Translations under genes and position numbers: made by a program
In this document: one piece after another, positions 37,867 to 53,300 of the stretch
Layout of the letters: every line of letters begins with the position of its first letter
How positions within the stretch are numbered: position 1 is the first letter of the stretch
Assembly (NCBI GenBank): GCA_037954235.1
Contig: JBBMOA010000007.1
Span: forward strand, 25,621,457 to 25,685,456
Reading direction: 5' to 3'
DNA: 64,000 nt
Source: Aulostomus chinensis
Lineage: Eukaryota > Chordata > Actinopteri > Syngnathiformes > Aulostomidae
Notes under the pieces: generated by a model
What the model saw: the letters and a program-made list of their open reading frames with translations, nothing else
Databases searched by the model: none
Told to the model about the DNA's origin: nothing

Positions 37867-40087
37867 GTAAGCTTCAGTTGCTGGTAAAAGTGGAATGTCA
37901 GGTGTCAAAGGTCACCAAGAACACGGGTGCATGTTGAGGTGCAGCCTGGTCGTTCAGCTGTTTTTTTTTTTTTATATATATATAGATAGTCACAAATCTG
38001 GAGGCAGAAATATATGCATAATGTTAATGATGTCCGTGGTAATAATAATGAGTAATAGTCACTGCACATTTACAATGGCAAGAGAAGATTTAATTTTGGA
38101 ACAGGAAACTAAAACCATTCCCTTCTTTGGGCAGTTAGGATTTGATGGGCCTTGGATTTTTAAAGAGGAAGGGTTTACTTGGAAGTGGACAGTGGAAACA
38201 AAAAAAGAGAGAAATAAACAAGGCTAGCATGGGAACAATGCTGTAGATAAACAGCTGTAGGCCTCTGGTCTGTTGTGTATACTGTAACTATAAAAGAACT
38301 TGGTTAGTGTTTTGGTTTCTAGCTGTGATTTCCTCTCTGGCTTGTGTTTCAGTATCTGTCCTCGTCCACGTGCATTTCCTCATTTAACAGTTACTGCAGT
38401 TTGGGGTTCATACTTAATATTAGCAATGCAATAAACAACTTCGGTAACAGCGGTACAGAACTATGATACCCCACAAAACCAAAAACTGTTATTACTACAT
38501 TCAACTTGATTTATCAATTGACAAAAGTTTCTCTTTGACTATTCTGATAAGTGAAAAAGGCCAAACGTGACAGTCGAGAGTGATCAAGTAACTGAGAAAA
38601 GAATCGGTAAATAAAACTGAAAAGCAAACCCGCTGTTTTAAGATTTTCAAAATACCCGTATCAAGTACTGCATTTAACTAAGCCCACTGTAAAAAAAAAA
38701 AAAAAAAACTTCAAAAGGTTCGCAGCTGGAATCTAAGAGGCCAAATAATTCATGTTTTAAAGCAGAGCTGAATCTTAAGATACTCCAGTTTAGCATGTTT
38801 GCATGTTTTGATCTCAAGTTGAAGCTCAGGCATAAATTGAAAGTTAATGAACATAACAAACTGTGCCTGTTGGCATTCGTTCACGTTGTTACATTTGCTT
38901 GTTATTACCATCCTGTCGTCGCCACCAGCCATCTGAGCGACAGATTGTGGTCGGCATATGCTCCATGATGAAGAAGTCCAAATCAAAGCCCATGACAGAG
39001 ATCCTGGAGCGCCTTTGTAAGTTTGACTACATCGAAGTGGTCATTTTCCCGGAGGAGGTGATCCTGGAGGAGCCTGTGGAAAAATGGCCCCTGTGTGACT
39101 GCCTCATCTCTTTCCACTCGAAAGGTTAGTTTTGTCATAGGTAGAACGTCGAATCAACATCTTAAATATTGAAATGAAAGTACTTTTTTTTCCTTTGCTA
39201 CAGCCTATAGATATAACCTGTGTATTAAATGTTTTATGTTTTTGTACGAGCGATCGGTTTTTAATCAGTGTCTTTTTAAAAAGTTGTAAAGTTGAAATAT
39301 CAGTATTCAAGTATCACAACTCTATTTCATATTTTGGCTCGTGGCTGCGATCGAAAATTCGACTGCTCTCTGATATCTGTATCAGATTGGTGCAGTGTAC
39401 AGAAAAAAAAGAACACGTTTAAGTGTGCGGTGCCTCTTGAAAGTTATGCTTTTTATACATGATTATGTTTGTGTGTTTATCCATGGGTTGTTGAACTGTA
39501 AGTGGGCGTATTTGTGTACCACTTTTTAGGTTTCCCTCTGGATAAAGCTGTGGAATATGCCAAGCTCAGGAATCCACTGCTCATCAATGACCTCAACATG
39601 CAATATTTCATACAGGACAGGTACACACACGCATTTAATAGTTTATTTATGTCCGCATTAAGAAACACTTTTACAGGGAAACAAATTACAGAAGGTGCAG
39701 TTGAATACATCCAAATCCTGGATTAATTCACAAACACCTCGCAGGGATTTAAGTAGCAGCCTTTTCATCAGAGGACACACACACACACACACACACACAG
39801 TTGCCTCCCAGTTATCCCTCGTAAAGTTATTTACTGACTAATGTATAAATAACTCTAGAGTGTTCGCAGAGAATGACAGACCTCCACTGAGGCCCATGGA
39901 ACATCAATAGGAATCTCAAGATGGAAGAGTCACTTATTTTTATTGAAAATTAACATATTATCACCCACGGTTTGATGGACGGGCCCTTGTTGGGTTCTAC
40001 TGTTTTGAATGAAACCAGCATGAACAGAGTAGATCGGTGCCATCATGCACGTCCTGTAAGGAATGTTTGGGATAAAAGTGTGCGTGC

Positions 40088-40119
<32 letters not shown>

Positions 40120-43100
40120 AGACTTGTCATGGCTCGACTCGTCCTCGTAGCAGTTTGTGGCTGAAGTGGGATTATTGAGGTATTTGTATCTGTAGGTGAT
40201 ACTTCTCTGTTGTAATCATACGTTCTCATTGAAATTTACTGGTGGTCTTGTTATTTGGCAAATGCGTCAGTTGCTGCACTCTTTAGTGGATGTTGTTTTC
40301 GCACCTGCTGTCTCTTTTTTGCTCTTCACATGCTGGGAATGAAATGCCATAACTGCCCTTTTCACATTCATCGTACAATTTCAAATATTGATGTTTGATT
40401 CCTCCCTCAGGAGGGAAGTGTATCGTATCCTCCAGGAGGAGGGGATTGACCTACCTCGCTACGCTGTGTTAAACCGAGACCCCGACAATCCTGAAGGTGG
40501 GATTTATTTCTTGTGAATGTACGTGATGAAACAGAGCGGATGTTTTCTTGTCTCCACTTTTGTTTCGCACCTTGTTCTTCACGTCAACCTGTTCTGAATG
40601 AATGGTGTGTCAGGTCAAGCAATTTATGGAGTGCTTTTGGTTGTTTTATGTATATTTTCCCATGAAATTAAGCTAAAAGTAAAATCTTGTCTTGTTTCAG
40701 AGTGCAACCTTGTCGAGGGCGAGGACCATGTCGAGGTGAATGGGGAGGTGTTCCCCAAGCCGTTTGTGGAGAAACCCGTGTGTGCTGAGGACCACAATGT
40801 CTACATCTATTACCCAACATCTGCTGGAGGAGGCAGCCAGAGACTTTTCAGAAAGGTAGCGAGTCAGCAAAAACATATCTTGCTATGAGCAGGTGCTTGG
40901 ATCTTTGCTGTTTGTGGACAATTATGTGTTTGATGTTGAGCCACATAATGATGTTTTGGTCAGTGAGTGTTCAGTCAGCATTCACTGTTGATGATTTCAG
41001 GGTAGCATTTCGGAAGGAAGCGTGTTTTGTCTGTCCAGATTTGCTGATGTGTTCATTCACCCTTGGTTTTTGTGCTTCTATAAAGGATAACAAGGCTTTA
41101 TGTAGTTAAATTGTTTGTTTTTGTGACTGTTTTAATTGTGGTTATTTTCTTTGTTGTGCTGGAGGCTACAGACAAAGTTAATCCAGTTAAATCTACTTAT
41201 TTTGTGTTTTTCATCTTTTAAGCTGAGCGTCTGGTCATTAACGGTGAAAATCCTTTGACCAGTGCATGTCTGGCAGTGCCAGTGATTTTCACATTGATTT
41301 AGCAATGTGGTATGTTAGAGAATCCCTTGAGAGGAGTGTTGCAGTGCTTTACTGCAGCTGCAGCGGTGATATAAAACAATATCTTTTCATAATGGTTCAT
41401 TCAGTCTTAAGGGTGATGAGAGGTGAGGTGATGAGGGGTAGTTTTGGCAACATCTCTTCAGAAAAGAAGGATCTGTAATATCATTTGGAGATTAAGATGC
41501 GTGACTTTTCTCTCTGCTACTATGCAGTTGCTTGACTTGGTTGTTCCCTTTAGAGGTTTTAGAAATGTTTGTGTCAAGAATTAAATGAGAGTTAGAGAGA
41601 GAGAGAAGTTCTGCCTCCTTCATCACCTTCCCAGGAGTTGGTGTGAATGGTGGCTTATCGGTTTAAGAAAGTTTGAGAAATGGTTGTAGGCAGCACCCAG
41701 GTCTGACCCTTTAACTACGCTGCGACATGAAAAGGAAGTAGAGAGGAAAACATCACTAGTGGTGCTATTAGAATGAAGTATGCTTGATGTGACTGAATGA
41801 AACTGTGATTAACGAGTCTTAAATCTTTTCAAAATTCCATCTTTGTCTGTTTCTCTATGACCTTGCTATAGATAGGAAGTCGCAGCAGTGTGTACTCTCC
41901 TGAGAGCAGTGTAAGAAAGACTGGATCTTACATCTATGAGGAGTTCATGCCCACAGATGGCACTGATGTGAAGGTACTGTGGTTTTGCTTAATTAAGTGT
42001 GTGGGTGTGTACTTTTTATGTACTTTTACTCACATACTGATGAATGCTGCCTTTGTCAAGATGGTGAACAGAAGTCACCTCTGAGACATGTTTTCCATGA
42101 ATATTTTGTGTTTGTTTGTGTGGACCTGTCAGGTCTACACAGTGGGTCCAGACTACGCCCATGCAGAGGCCCGAAAGTCTCCTGCCCTGGATGGAAAGGT
42201 AGAGAGAGACAGTGAGGGGAAGGAGATCCGCTACCCCGTCATGCTGACCGCCATGGAGAAACTGGTGGCTCGTAAGGTCTGCCTGGCCTTCAAGGTAAAC
42301 TTTAGATGCTGATCTCAGCTGGAATCACATAAGTCACCGTGTTGTTATGGACCATCATGTAAAGGTTTCAGATGAACCTGCCTTCTTTTGAAATCTGGTA
42401 TTTATCGGCCTCTTGTCCTTTTATAAAACCCAAACTTTAGCCATGTTCTTCACATTATGACAACAAACGTCTCCAAGACTCTGAATTTAATTAAATCATG
42501 TGTTTGTTTGACTACAGCAAACAGTTTGTGGGTTTGATCTGCTCAGAGCCAACGGCCACTCCTTTGTCTGCGATGTCAACGGCTTCAGTTTTGTCAAAAA
42601 CTCCATGAAATACTACGATGACTGTGCCAAAGTCCTGGGGTAGGTGACATCAGCTTACATTTACAATTAAGCAGGACCAGCTTGAATCAAGTTTTGAAAT
42701 AAATAAATGTAGGCCTTCCTGGCCTCCAGATATGTTTTGGTGTTTCATTTCAGCCACCTGAGGAGTTGAGATTTAATGCCCCACTATCGTACCCCGATGT
42801 CTATGACACCCAGCAGAAGGGTTGTGCCTTGAAGCAGTTAAATTATAATTTATCTGGTAGTCTGACCAGCCTGGAGGATCCTGTTGTCAGCTTCACGCAT
42901 TAACTTGTTTCTGATTTATCACCTTTGCCTCCAGGCAGTCTCATAAATTTTACAGACAGGGAAAAGCAAGACACTTGAGATGTAGCTTCCCCTGAGTGAC
43001 TGACAGGAGCATGAACATAATTCCTCCAGGGTTTATAATGTACCTCCCAGGTACTTGGATTCTATTTACAGAAGAAGATCTAAATAGCCCTCTGCAAATG

Positions 43101-45057
43101 TTAGCAAGACTGGTAACAAGCATACTTTGGCCTTGGACTGTATTTTGTACTAATTTGATATTAACTTAGCGTCTGCGCTTCCATTGAAGTTCAGTAATAC
43201 TGTTGTTTTTTTGTTGTTGTTTTTTTGCATCTCAGGAACTTGGTGATGAGAGAATTGGCACCCCAGTTCCACATCCCTTGGTCCATCCCTATGGAGGCTG
43301 AAGACATCCCCATCGTCCCAACAACCTCAGGAACTATGTGTGTTGTCACTGTGTAAAATTCCTGGAAAACTGTGGATTTTCAAAATGTTTTCTTGTTTGC
43401 TTGCCCCATGAAATGGCATATCCTACGCTTGGAAGTTGATTCTAGTTAATTTGACTTGTAAAAACATATGTTTAAATGTGCGGTGGTGGTTTTCAGATGT
43501 GAATGAGAGAAATAGCTGAGTTCTTCTCTGTGTTATTCAGGATGGAGCTGCGCTGTGTTATTGCCATCATCCGCCACGGTGATCGCACGCCGAAGCAAAA
43601 AATGAAAATGGAAGTCCGACATCCTCTGTAAGGATTTGGCACAAAGATGTCTCTCTATCAGATATTTAGTCTATGTTCTTTTGAGCCCTGAAACCAGACA
43701 AATCCACAAATCCCATGTTCAGTTTTCCTCGCAGATGGGTTTAGTCCCCCTTCCTTTCAGATTGATTTCAAACTGGTCCAAAACTGGGTGGGCCAATCAA
43801 AAATATATACATGTATCAATATATCTATGTATATATCATGTGGCGTCTTGATATTATGACTGACACAAGCATGCTGTTGAAGCCTTTCTGTAAACAGCAA
43901 AGATGGGAGCAGTCTTTTGAATCTAATGCTATCATCTCAGTATTGGAATAACTGGTTGTTGGGTTTTCTCTGAAAAGAAACAGTCCCCCTGGTTGATAAG
44001 ACAGATGTGTCTGTGGTCAACATGTGTTTCCAATTGCATCCAGATTAAGTTTGGTCTGTGTGTGTTGATAAGAAGCTCCTCCGGAAATCAAAAAAATGAA
44101 ATGAGGTCCCAGATCCATTCGCAAAGGGGTCTACAGATGCCGGGATGTATTCTCTTTATTTTTAGCCAAAACTAAACAAAGCATGTCTGTATACAATATT
44201 CTTTTACTTCTGATCTTACAAAAAACTCTTGTTATTATCCAAAATACTTTGTTTATCTCCTATTTTTTAATTTTGGTATTGAGTTCAACCCAAATGTAGG
44301 CATTTACTGGTGGTATTGCATATCCGTATGAGCTGCCTCTTCATTTTATGATAACTTGATGCTGCCACAGAATTTCAAAGAGTGAAAGCAATGGTGATTG
44401 CCCCCCCCCCCAGCCTGTCACTCCTCAACTGCTATTTTTTGCACTAAACATGTCAAAATGTTTCTGTTTAAACACATTTCCTCCTCTGCATCTTGATTCT
44501 GTCTGTCCTGCCTAGATTCTTTGAGTTGTTTGAGAAGTATGGAGGCTACAAGTCAGGAAAGCTAAAGCTGAAGAAGCCAAAACAGCTACAGGTGAGGTTG
44601 TTGCTAATCTCTTCTTGCTGCTTTCTCCCACGCTTCCTCTCATCTACTGCTTCAGTTTTGGTTAGAAGTGAATTGTCTTTTTCTTTTTCTTTTTTTTAGA
44701 ATAATGAAAGGTTTCATCCCATGTCATTCACATATATGAACTATTGTGATTATAATGACCCAGAAACTATCATTTTGTTCAATCAAAATATTTTTACTGA
44801 GTTGTCTTACACTGTCATTGTCGGTCACATGATGTTCTTTTCATGGTATTCGGAGTGTGTTTAGTCTGGGTAGGAAATTACAGATAATAGTCAAATTAAG
44901 GATAACTGCCTCTTTGTTTCCAGGAAGTGCTGGATATAGCTCGCCTGCTGCTGCTCGAACTGGTCCAGCACAACGACTGTGAGATTGAAGAGAAGAAATC
45001 TAAACTGGAGCAACTCAAGACTGTCTTGGAGATGTGAGTGAGAGTTCATATCAAACA

Positions 45058-45089
<32 letters not shown>

Positions 45090-47244
45090 CACACAAACAC
45101 ACACTGATAAACCCACAGTCATCATCATCTTCCCTTTTTCATGCTGTCATCCTTCATTAGCAGTCAACCACTCATCTGCAGGTCACTATGCAAAACTAGT
45201 TTCATCTTTCAGTCATACACATTCAGTCACTTTTCTTCCACTCATATCCAGACACGTGTTTACCTTCCTCATTTGTCTCTAACTCTGTCCTTTATCTCTT
45301 CTTCCCTTCTTTCTCCTGCCCACCCATCTTTCGTCCTTTCTCTCCAAAGGGAGTCCAGCTCGATTGGCAATCAGTACGCACCCACTACCGTTTCCCTCTT
45401 GAAGGATGTGGTTTTACTACCCTCCTTTTCTTAAGTCTACCTAGACTGTGTGTACAAAATACTAGGAACTCTTTTTGATGAACACAGGTCAAATCTGCAA
45501 TTTTCCACCAATTCCATTAATGAAAATGAATGCACAAGCATCTATAAAAGGCTTAAGGTGTTTAGATGCAAGATTATACATTTGTGTTGATACTTTTTAA
45601 GATATTCCCAATGTTTTGTACACAGCAAATCATTCCCATTAACATCCATTCATTTTTAGCCATTAACACCAAACACGTACACAGTAAACAGACAATTTCA
45701 CTGTGTGTGTAAATCAAGGTGTGCTGTGCTACTTTGTATGCATGTAGACCCGACCACATATAAACTAGACTGTAAGTCTCTTAATGTCTTCCTCCCTCCT
45801 TCCTTTTTTCAGGAAATACTCTTCAGAGGAACATATTAGCGTGACAACAAAATTATTCAGAAAATGTCCCATTTTTACTTTTTTTTTTTTTTGCTTGATG
45901 ATAAACTGCCACAGAAATAAAACAAATTGACAGCTTTTCTGCCATTTCAAGACCTTTGTATGGCCCCGATATGACATTGGAACAGTGTCAGAAATTTGTC
46001 AGTATCATTTCAAAATGCTAATCCAGGTTTCATATCTAGTCGAGAGAGCAGAGTCCGTTCAGCAGTTATGTAAAGTACAATCAAGTTCATTTTCAGGGTC
46101 AAAATTGGAAATCGACCACATGTCTGTAGTTGCACAGTAACAGGAGGAACCTTTTATCTGTTTCATGGTGTTATTCAAGGGATGAATGGCAGTCAAGGAG
46201 ATGTGGCGTTTGTTTTCTGTAGCAATCCGTACTGCATGTCAAAGGTTTGCAGCATTTTTTTTTTTTTTTTAATCGTGTTGATCAGTGGCATCTCTGTCTG
46301 TGAGCGTATGACTTTGCGCTGTCACGTTTATATGTGCACTGTCGGGCAAAGGCATCCATAACTCACCACCTCCAAATCTGTTTTTTCTGCTCCTAGCACA
46401 GAAAACTGGCTGAGTAGGTTATGTTCTGTGCAAGCTTGTCGAACAAAGCCGACATATCTGTGCATTCTTGTTCGTGGGCTCTTCTGTCTCGTGTGGTTTA
46501 AAACCAGAATGCTCCCATACCAGACCTGTGGAATGAAACCAGTAACGGAGGCGGGCCATTATAAGTCTGCCACACCCTTGGTCCACTACATGAGACCCGG
46601 CTGTTAATTGTCTATTATTTTAAAACACTCAAATTTGAACATCGTAAGAGTGAACTTGTCTAAAGTGAGTTAGCCAAAACATCCACAGCTTCAACAGCAG
46701 CTAATAATCTTTAGCTTACTGGCAGAGTTCTTTGTCTTAGTTCAGCATTCGTAATCATGTGGTTGTTTGAGGCGTCTGCTCAGGAGTGGAAGTGGCGTTG
46801 GTTTTCACCTTGCATCATTTTAGAGGCAGACAGACGCACAAGACTGCACTGTCATTCTCATGTTCACACACTGCATCTGCTAATCCCACGACTTAGTTGT
46901 GTGTATTATCACTGAGTCATATTTGGAAAAGTAGCCGTCTGGAGATGCCTTTGATCTCTTTTTGAGCAAATCTTGAATGGAAGTCAGACGTGTGTTTGGT
47001 AAAATGAGCTGAATAACTGAAGATGGGATAAATGTGTGTGTGTGTGTATTATGTATGTGCTCATTGTATGTCTGTTGGTGTACTGTATTTGTATATCAAC
47101 ATTTGTTTTTAGGATGTGTGTGTACGTGCGTGTTTTTTTTCCCCTCTAGGTATGGTCATTTCTCAGGTATCAACAGGAAAGTCCAGCTGACCTACCTGCG
47201 TAATGGACAACCAAAAGCCTCCAGTGAAGAAGAAGGTAATATCA

Positions 47245-47307
<63 letters not shown>

Positions 47308-50300
47308 GCGGGGGTGGGGGGTGGGGAAATCACCTGAAAGGGATTATATTAATCTGATTATGACATTAACTGACTGCAAATAATTTTGAATTAAAGAAAT
47401 TGATATGTTACTTGACAACAATTGTGTACTTTGGTAAATGTCACGGTTTTTGTTACAGATAAGAGGTTAAGTATTTAATACATAACTACACATTGTTAAT
47501 TCCTGTATCTGCACCAGACCTTCTTGCATATTTCTCTAAAGTCTGTTCTTGTTAACAAATGGACAGGCAATCGAAGTCACAGGTGAAAATCGAACCTCCT
47601 TCCTGGAGGTAATAAGACAATTGATAACATAAAGAATGTAAATTTCTGTTGCTGTTTTTTTAGACTCTAAGAAGGACGGTCCATCATTGCTGCTGGTCCT
47701 GAAGTGGGGTGGGGAGCTAACACCTGCTGGCCGGGTTCAGGCAGAGGAGCTGGGCAGGGCCTTTCGCTGCATGTACCCTGGAGGTCAAGGTAGTTGCTGC
47801 ACACACAGCTAAATAATAATAACAATAATAATAATAATAGTAAAGTCAGCTCTGCTTCTGAATGTCATATTGCAAATGATCAGGGTTTGTCAGTTCAGTG
47901 GGTCAAATGATCTAAAAATCATTGTGTGTGAAATTCTTGTCTCCAAACCTTATAGGTTGTCAACCAATGTTTTCACAAGTCAAAGACAAATAAAAACCTG
48001 TGCAGTCCAGCCTGCCCTCTCAAATGCACCTCTCTTTGCCTATAGGACTTTTTTCCAACTCGACGTATGCTTTGTCAACATTGCAAGTTGACATATAGCA
48101 GGGCAGAGGTGATTACTAAAAAAGAAGACAAGCCAGATTTTCAGGCTTCCTGGAGCAACTGTTACTTTTCTACACCTTTCACTGTTCACTGTAATGAATA
48201 TGAAGCTCTATTACATATGTTGCTTTCATATAAGGTTTTAAAAAAAAACAATGACATAGACTTACGAAACGCCCCTGATAACAGCTTCCCCTTCAATTAA
48301 GTCATTAAAGCTCTCACCCATGAAAAGCATTAGTAATCTGCCCGTGTAACTAAGTTTTATATTTTGTGTCTTCACGGTGGATTTTAAGATTTTTTTTTTT
48401 AAGTCAAGTTCATTTGTAGCGCCAAATCACAACAAAAGTTATGTCATGACACTTAACAAGTAGAGCAGGTCCAGTACCACACTCCTTCAATGAGTTTACA
48501 CCCAACAATTCTCCATCAGCAAGCACATCCTGCAACAGCGGCGATGAAAACCTTCCTTTTAACAGGCAGGAACGTCGAGCAGATCCAAGCTCAATGGGGA
48601 CGGCCTTCTGCTTTGGCCGGTTGGGTAAGGAGAGCAGGAGAGTGGGGCAGAGACAAAGACAGACAATGGAGGAAGACAGATATACAGAAGGAAGGAGAGG
48701 GACAGAGAAAATGACAGAGAGATTGTGTGATATGGGGAAGCACAAAGGCTCCAGAGAAGAAGACAAGTTAGGAACACATATGTATATAGGAGGACAGCAA
48801 AGAGGAGAGAGAAGCCCAGTGCACCATGGGAGATTCCCCCAGCAGTCTAAGCCTGTAGCGGCATAGCTAAGGTCTAGCCTAAGCAGCCCTAACTAGAAAC
48901 TTCATAAGAAGGAAGGTCTTAAGTTTGCTCTTAAATGTAATAAAACAGGAAATGTCTGTTGATAGTTTGTCATCACAACAAATGGTATGATAAGTCAAAA
49001 ATAGTTTTCACAAGGACACGGACTGCAGATAAATAAGAACATACCATGCGCAAGAAGACAGAGCCTGGATGGAACTGCTGATATGAGCATGTTGCAACCA
49101 AGACAACAAAGTGCTGTCAATAGAACCTTTTAATAGCACAAACACACGGAGGGAAATACACTTCTTTGAGGACTCATCTCTTCTTCTCATTGTTAAAGCT
49201 GCTCTAAGCATATTATAGGCATTGAAATGAATAGGAGGATGTTTTATGAAGGACTGCAGGTTCCTCAGATGTATGCATTTTGGTTTTCTTCCAACAACGT
49301 CCTGCCCCAAAGCATCTGCTAGTTTAGTTGAATATTTCTTTGGATTCCTCAGTAAGATCATATTGTTGTTTTTTTTTTTTTTTGGTGCGAACATCCAGGG
49401 GCTATCAGAGGAAATACGTCTTCAATGGTTTCAATATTCAGACTCCAAATAACATCATTTGTATGACAAAGTGCAAAACTTCATGTGCAGCAATACTCAT
49501 GTGGCGCATACTGACACGCTAGAAAAATGTGAAGTGATGAAGCTCTGCCTTGGGCCAATACATTGTGAATTTCTAATGACCTGAGTGAGTGTGCAGCTGC
49601 CTCTTTTTTTCACTTGCTGGGTTTTGAATGGTCTCACACTTACACACATAGTTGTGTATACCTTTTATGAAGGCTAATTATTTATTGTATCACGTTCATG
49701 TTATTTGAAAGGCTGAAAATTGTGCTTGCTCCAAGTCATTCTACACGTACAGCACTGCAAATCACAACGTTACAGCACGTTTAACCCTACCTTTTAAACT
49801 GGAGTGAAATTCTGTTAATAAATAGACAAACTACTCATACCTGTGACATTCTGAGCTTCTCATCAAGCAATTCCTCTGTTTTGTAGATTAGCTTTTCTTC
49901 TTTAATGCTTTCTTTTGTAGTGCATGTGAATTTGCAAAGAGCTGAAAGTAGATGCAATGGATAGATGCAAACTGTCCCCATCGTAGCTTCTTTTTCTAAA
50001 TGAAAAGAAGGCTTTTCTCAACCCAGCCATTGTTTTCATTCCTGTCTCTTCACCACAAGTTTTGTCTTTTAACTCTGCTTTTCTTTTCGTACTTGTCTTT
50101 GCGCTGTGTAAACTGCTAGCTGGTAATCGTGGGTCCCTTGGCTGTGAATCCCCTATTGACTTTGGTAAGAGAAGGGTTTCCTGGATATCACCGCCCCTCC
50201 CCTCCTCTCTCTTTCTGCACCTTTTTTTTTTTTTGCTCCATCCACTAATGCACTTTGATCTCTCATCATGATTTAGTTTTATTTCCCCTGGCGACCAGTG

Positions 50301-53300
50301 CTGCTTGTCCTACATTGAGATTGCTGTGGATTGTTGGTGTTGTTGTTGTTGTCCATGTGTTCCCGAGGCAATACATTGCAGCAAAGGTTGTTTGGTCACT
50401 TGCTGTTATACCAACCAGACAGCTGAAGTGACTGCAGTTGGGAGCTTTAATCTGACATGGATCATCTCTCACTAATCCGACTGCATTTCTCCCCCTGGGA
50501 GTTCATGAGATGTTGTTTGTTTGACAAAAGCCAGTCTACTTAACCTGGACTAGAGCCTAGAACAGGTGTAAGACTCCAGTAAGTCCCTCATATTTCTTTA
50601 TTCTATAAGGCATGATAATGATAATACCAGATGGGTCATTGTATAACATCTGTCTATCTGGCTGTATACTCAAGATCAATGCATGAAGCAGCAGTGTGAT
50701 TTGATCTGTCTGATTTGTATGCTTCTACATTAATACATATACTGTGTTTAACATTTGAATAAACCTTTTATTGTGTATGTCTGTAAACCTTTCATTGTGT
50801 CTGGACAGGTAATGTAAGGTACCTCCTCTAGATCTCATCTTCACAGGAGCTGTCAGTAGTTTTGGGGTTTACTCAACATTCACTCACTTACAGTTCATTT
50901 CATTCAGAGCACAAACTCCACCATTCAGTCAATAAGTAAAGCGAGCCATTCCAGAAGCTTATAAAGTATTTGGACCACTAAGTCTGCATAGGTGCTGTGT
51001 TGTCTGTGTGCCAATTTTTTTAGGGAAATCGTTGGTACTTTGGGTTCAATCAAACCAAAGTTTCATTGTTTTCCCGTCTTCTCTCTGAGGGTTAAAGATG
51101 TTTTGACCAATCCAGTTTGCTCAGACACTCCACGCTGTGCATGATGTTGCAGGTGACTATGCTGGATTTCCTGGCTGTGGCCTCCTCCGCCTGCACAGCA
51201 CTTACCGCCACGACCTGAAGATCTATGCTTCTGATGAAGGCAGGGTGCAGATGACAGCTGCTGCGTTTGCCAAGGTAGCTTTTTCAGGATTATAATGAGA
51301 AATTATGAAATATTACTTAAGTATCTGATGATATATCTTCTTTATGCTCCACATCTCATGGATGAATTGGTGAGGAAATGAATCCAGTGATTTCCAGTAA
51401 TGTGCACCTGTAGAGGCTCACCCTTCTAGACATGAAACAGGCTTCTCTGTGTAAATACCTCTTACATCACATGTTATGAAACTACAGAAACTAGAGTGGT
51501 CTTCTCTGGTAAAAAGAAACACCAGCTTGACTGTAACTCGAACAGTTAACAACATATCATATGCCTCGCAAAACACTAGTAGGTATAGAAGGAATGCCAC
51601 ATGATGACATGGGCTCATTTCTGGTTTCCTTTCAGGGTTTGCTGGCTCTAGAGGGGGAGCTAACTCCAATCCTGGTCCAGATGGTGAAGAGTGCCAACAT
51701 GAACGGCCTGCTGGACAGTGACAGCGACTCTCTGACGGACTGCCAACAGAAGGTGAAAGCCAGGCTGCATGAAATCATGCAGAAGGACCAGGAGTTTACA
51801 CAGGATGACTATCAGAAGGTATTTTTTTATATACATATTTTGCATTGGAAATTTAAAATTAGTTCATTTAAGCTGACACCAGTGTAGACAGGATGTTCTA
51901 TTGCGAGTGTATCAAGTCCTTCCTGACTACATTCTTTAATAGATTTTATAGAGCATGTTAATGTATGTCTTCCTCTCTTTGCTAAATTGCAGTTAGCCCC
52001 AACAGGCAGCCCATCGCTAGTTAACTCTATGAAAGTCATACAGAGCCCAGTCAAAACCTGCGACAAGGTTTACACCCTCATCCAGAGCCTCACCTCACAA
52101 ATCAGAAAGAGGCTGGAGGACCCTAAGTCTTCAGGTAGGTGGCTCTGCTGAAGGGCTAATATTAGCAAACTAACATTTTTACAATGCCAACATTTTAGCA
52201 TATTAAAACCTAGAGATTATGTTCAGTTTCCAGGATTTTGATTTCATGGATCATGAATTTACAGGATGTTAAAACAGCAATTTCCGTGTCATTTACCATT
52301 CAATCATGCACTGCAAATGTTTGCGTTTATTGAACTACCTTACTTGTATTATCTATCTGTTTACCTCCTATTCATATAATTGTGAAACACTTTGTTGACC
52401 TGGTGCTGTTTTACGATAATAAGTGTAACTTGACTTGATCCTAGATCTGCAACTTTACCACAGCGAGACACTGGAGCTGATGTTGCAGCGCTGGTCTAAA
52501 CTAGAACGAGATTTCCGCATGAAGAACGGGCGCTACGACATCAGCAAGATCCCTGACATCTATGACTGCATCAAATATGATACACAGCACAATGCATCGC
52601 TTGACCTGGAGGACACACTGGAGCTGTTCAGACTGTCCCGTGCTCTGGCCGACATCGTCATACCACAGGTTAAAGGAGATGTGTTATTAGCTAGTTTAAG
52701 TTTCCCCCACTATTCCCTTGTATAGTTGTGTTCTTAGTGTGCTGAGCAGGACCGAGGTAGTCCATTAGCTACTGCCTCTGAAACAAATTTGGACCATATA
52801 TTCTTTAAAAGGGAGGAAATACCTTTTCATGAAATTCTTTAATGAAAGGATACATTTTACTTCTTTTTTTTCCCCTCTTCCTCCATGCCATGTAGGAGTA
52901 TGGTATCAGCAAAGCAGAGAAACTGGACATTGCTCAGGCTTACTGTGTCCCCCTGATGAAGAAAATCCAGCTGGACCTGCAGAGGACACACGAGGACGAG
53001 GCTGTTAACAAGCTGCACCCACTGTGAGAATACAAACTGTCACTGAGGCACACAAACAGAGTAACATGTGCATAGCCTGCACACGTGTATACACAGTCTG
53101 TGTTTCTGAAGAGATCCTGGTTCTGTTTAGACTAATGAGCTGTGTTTCATCTCCTGCCTCCTGGTGTTTAGGTATTCTCGGGGAGTGATGTCTCCTGGTC
53201 GTCACGTCCGCACACGCCTTTATTTCACCAGCGAGAGCCACGTTCACTCCCTGCTCAGCATCTTCCGCTACGGAGGACTGCTGGATGTACGCTTGTTTTG

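Noticed and set aside
48490..48866. Overlapping ORFs in a ppip5k1 intron
   Set aside because: Within an interspersed repeat; low-complexity basic/acidic translation without domain features.
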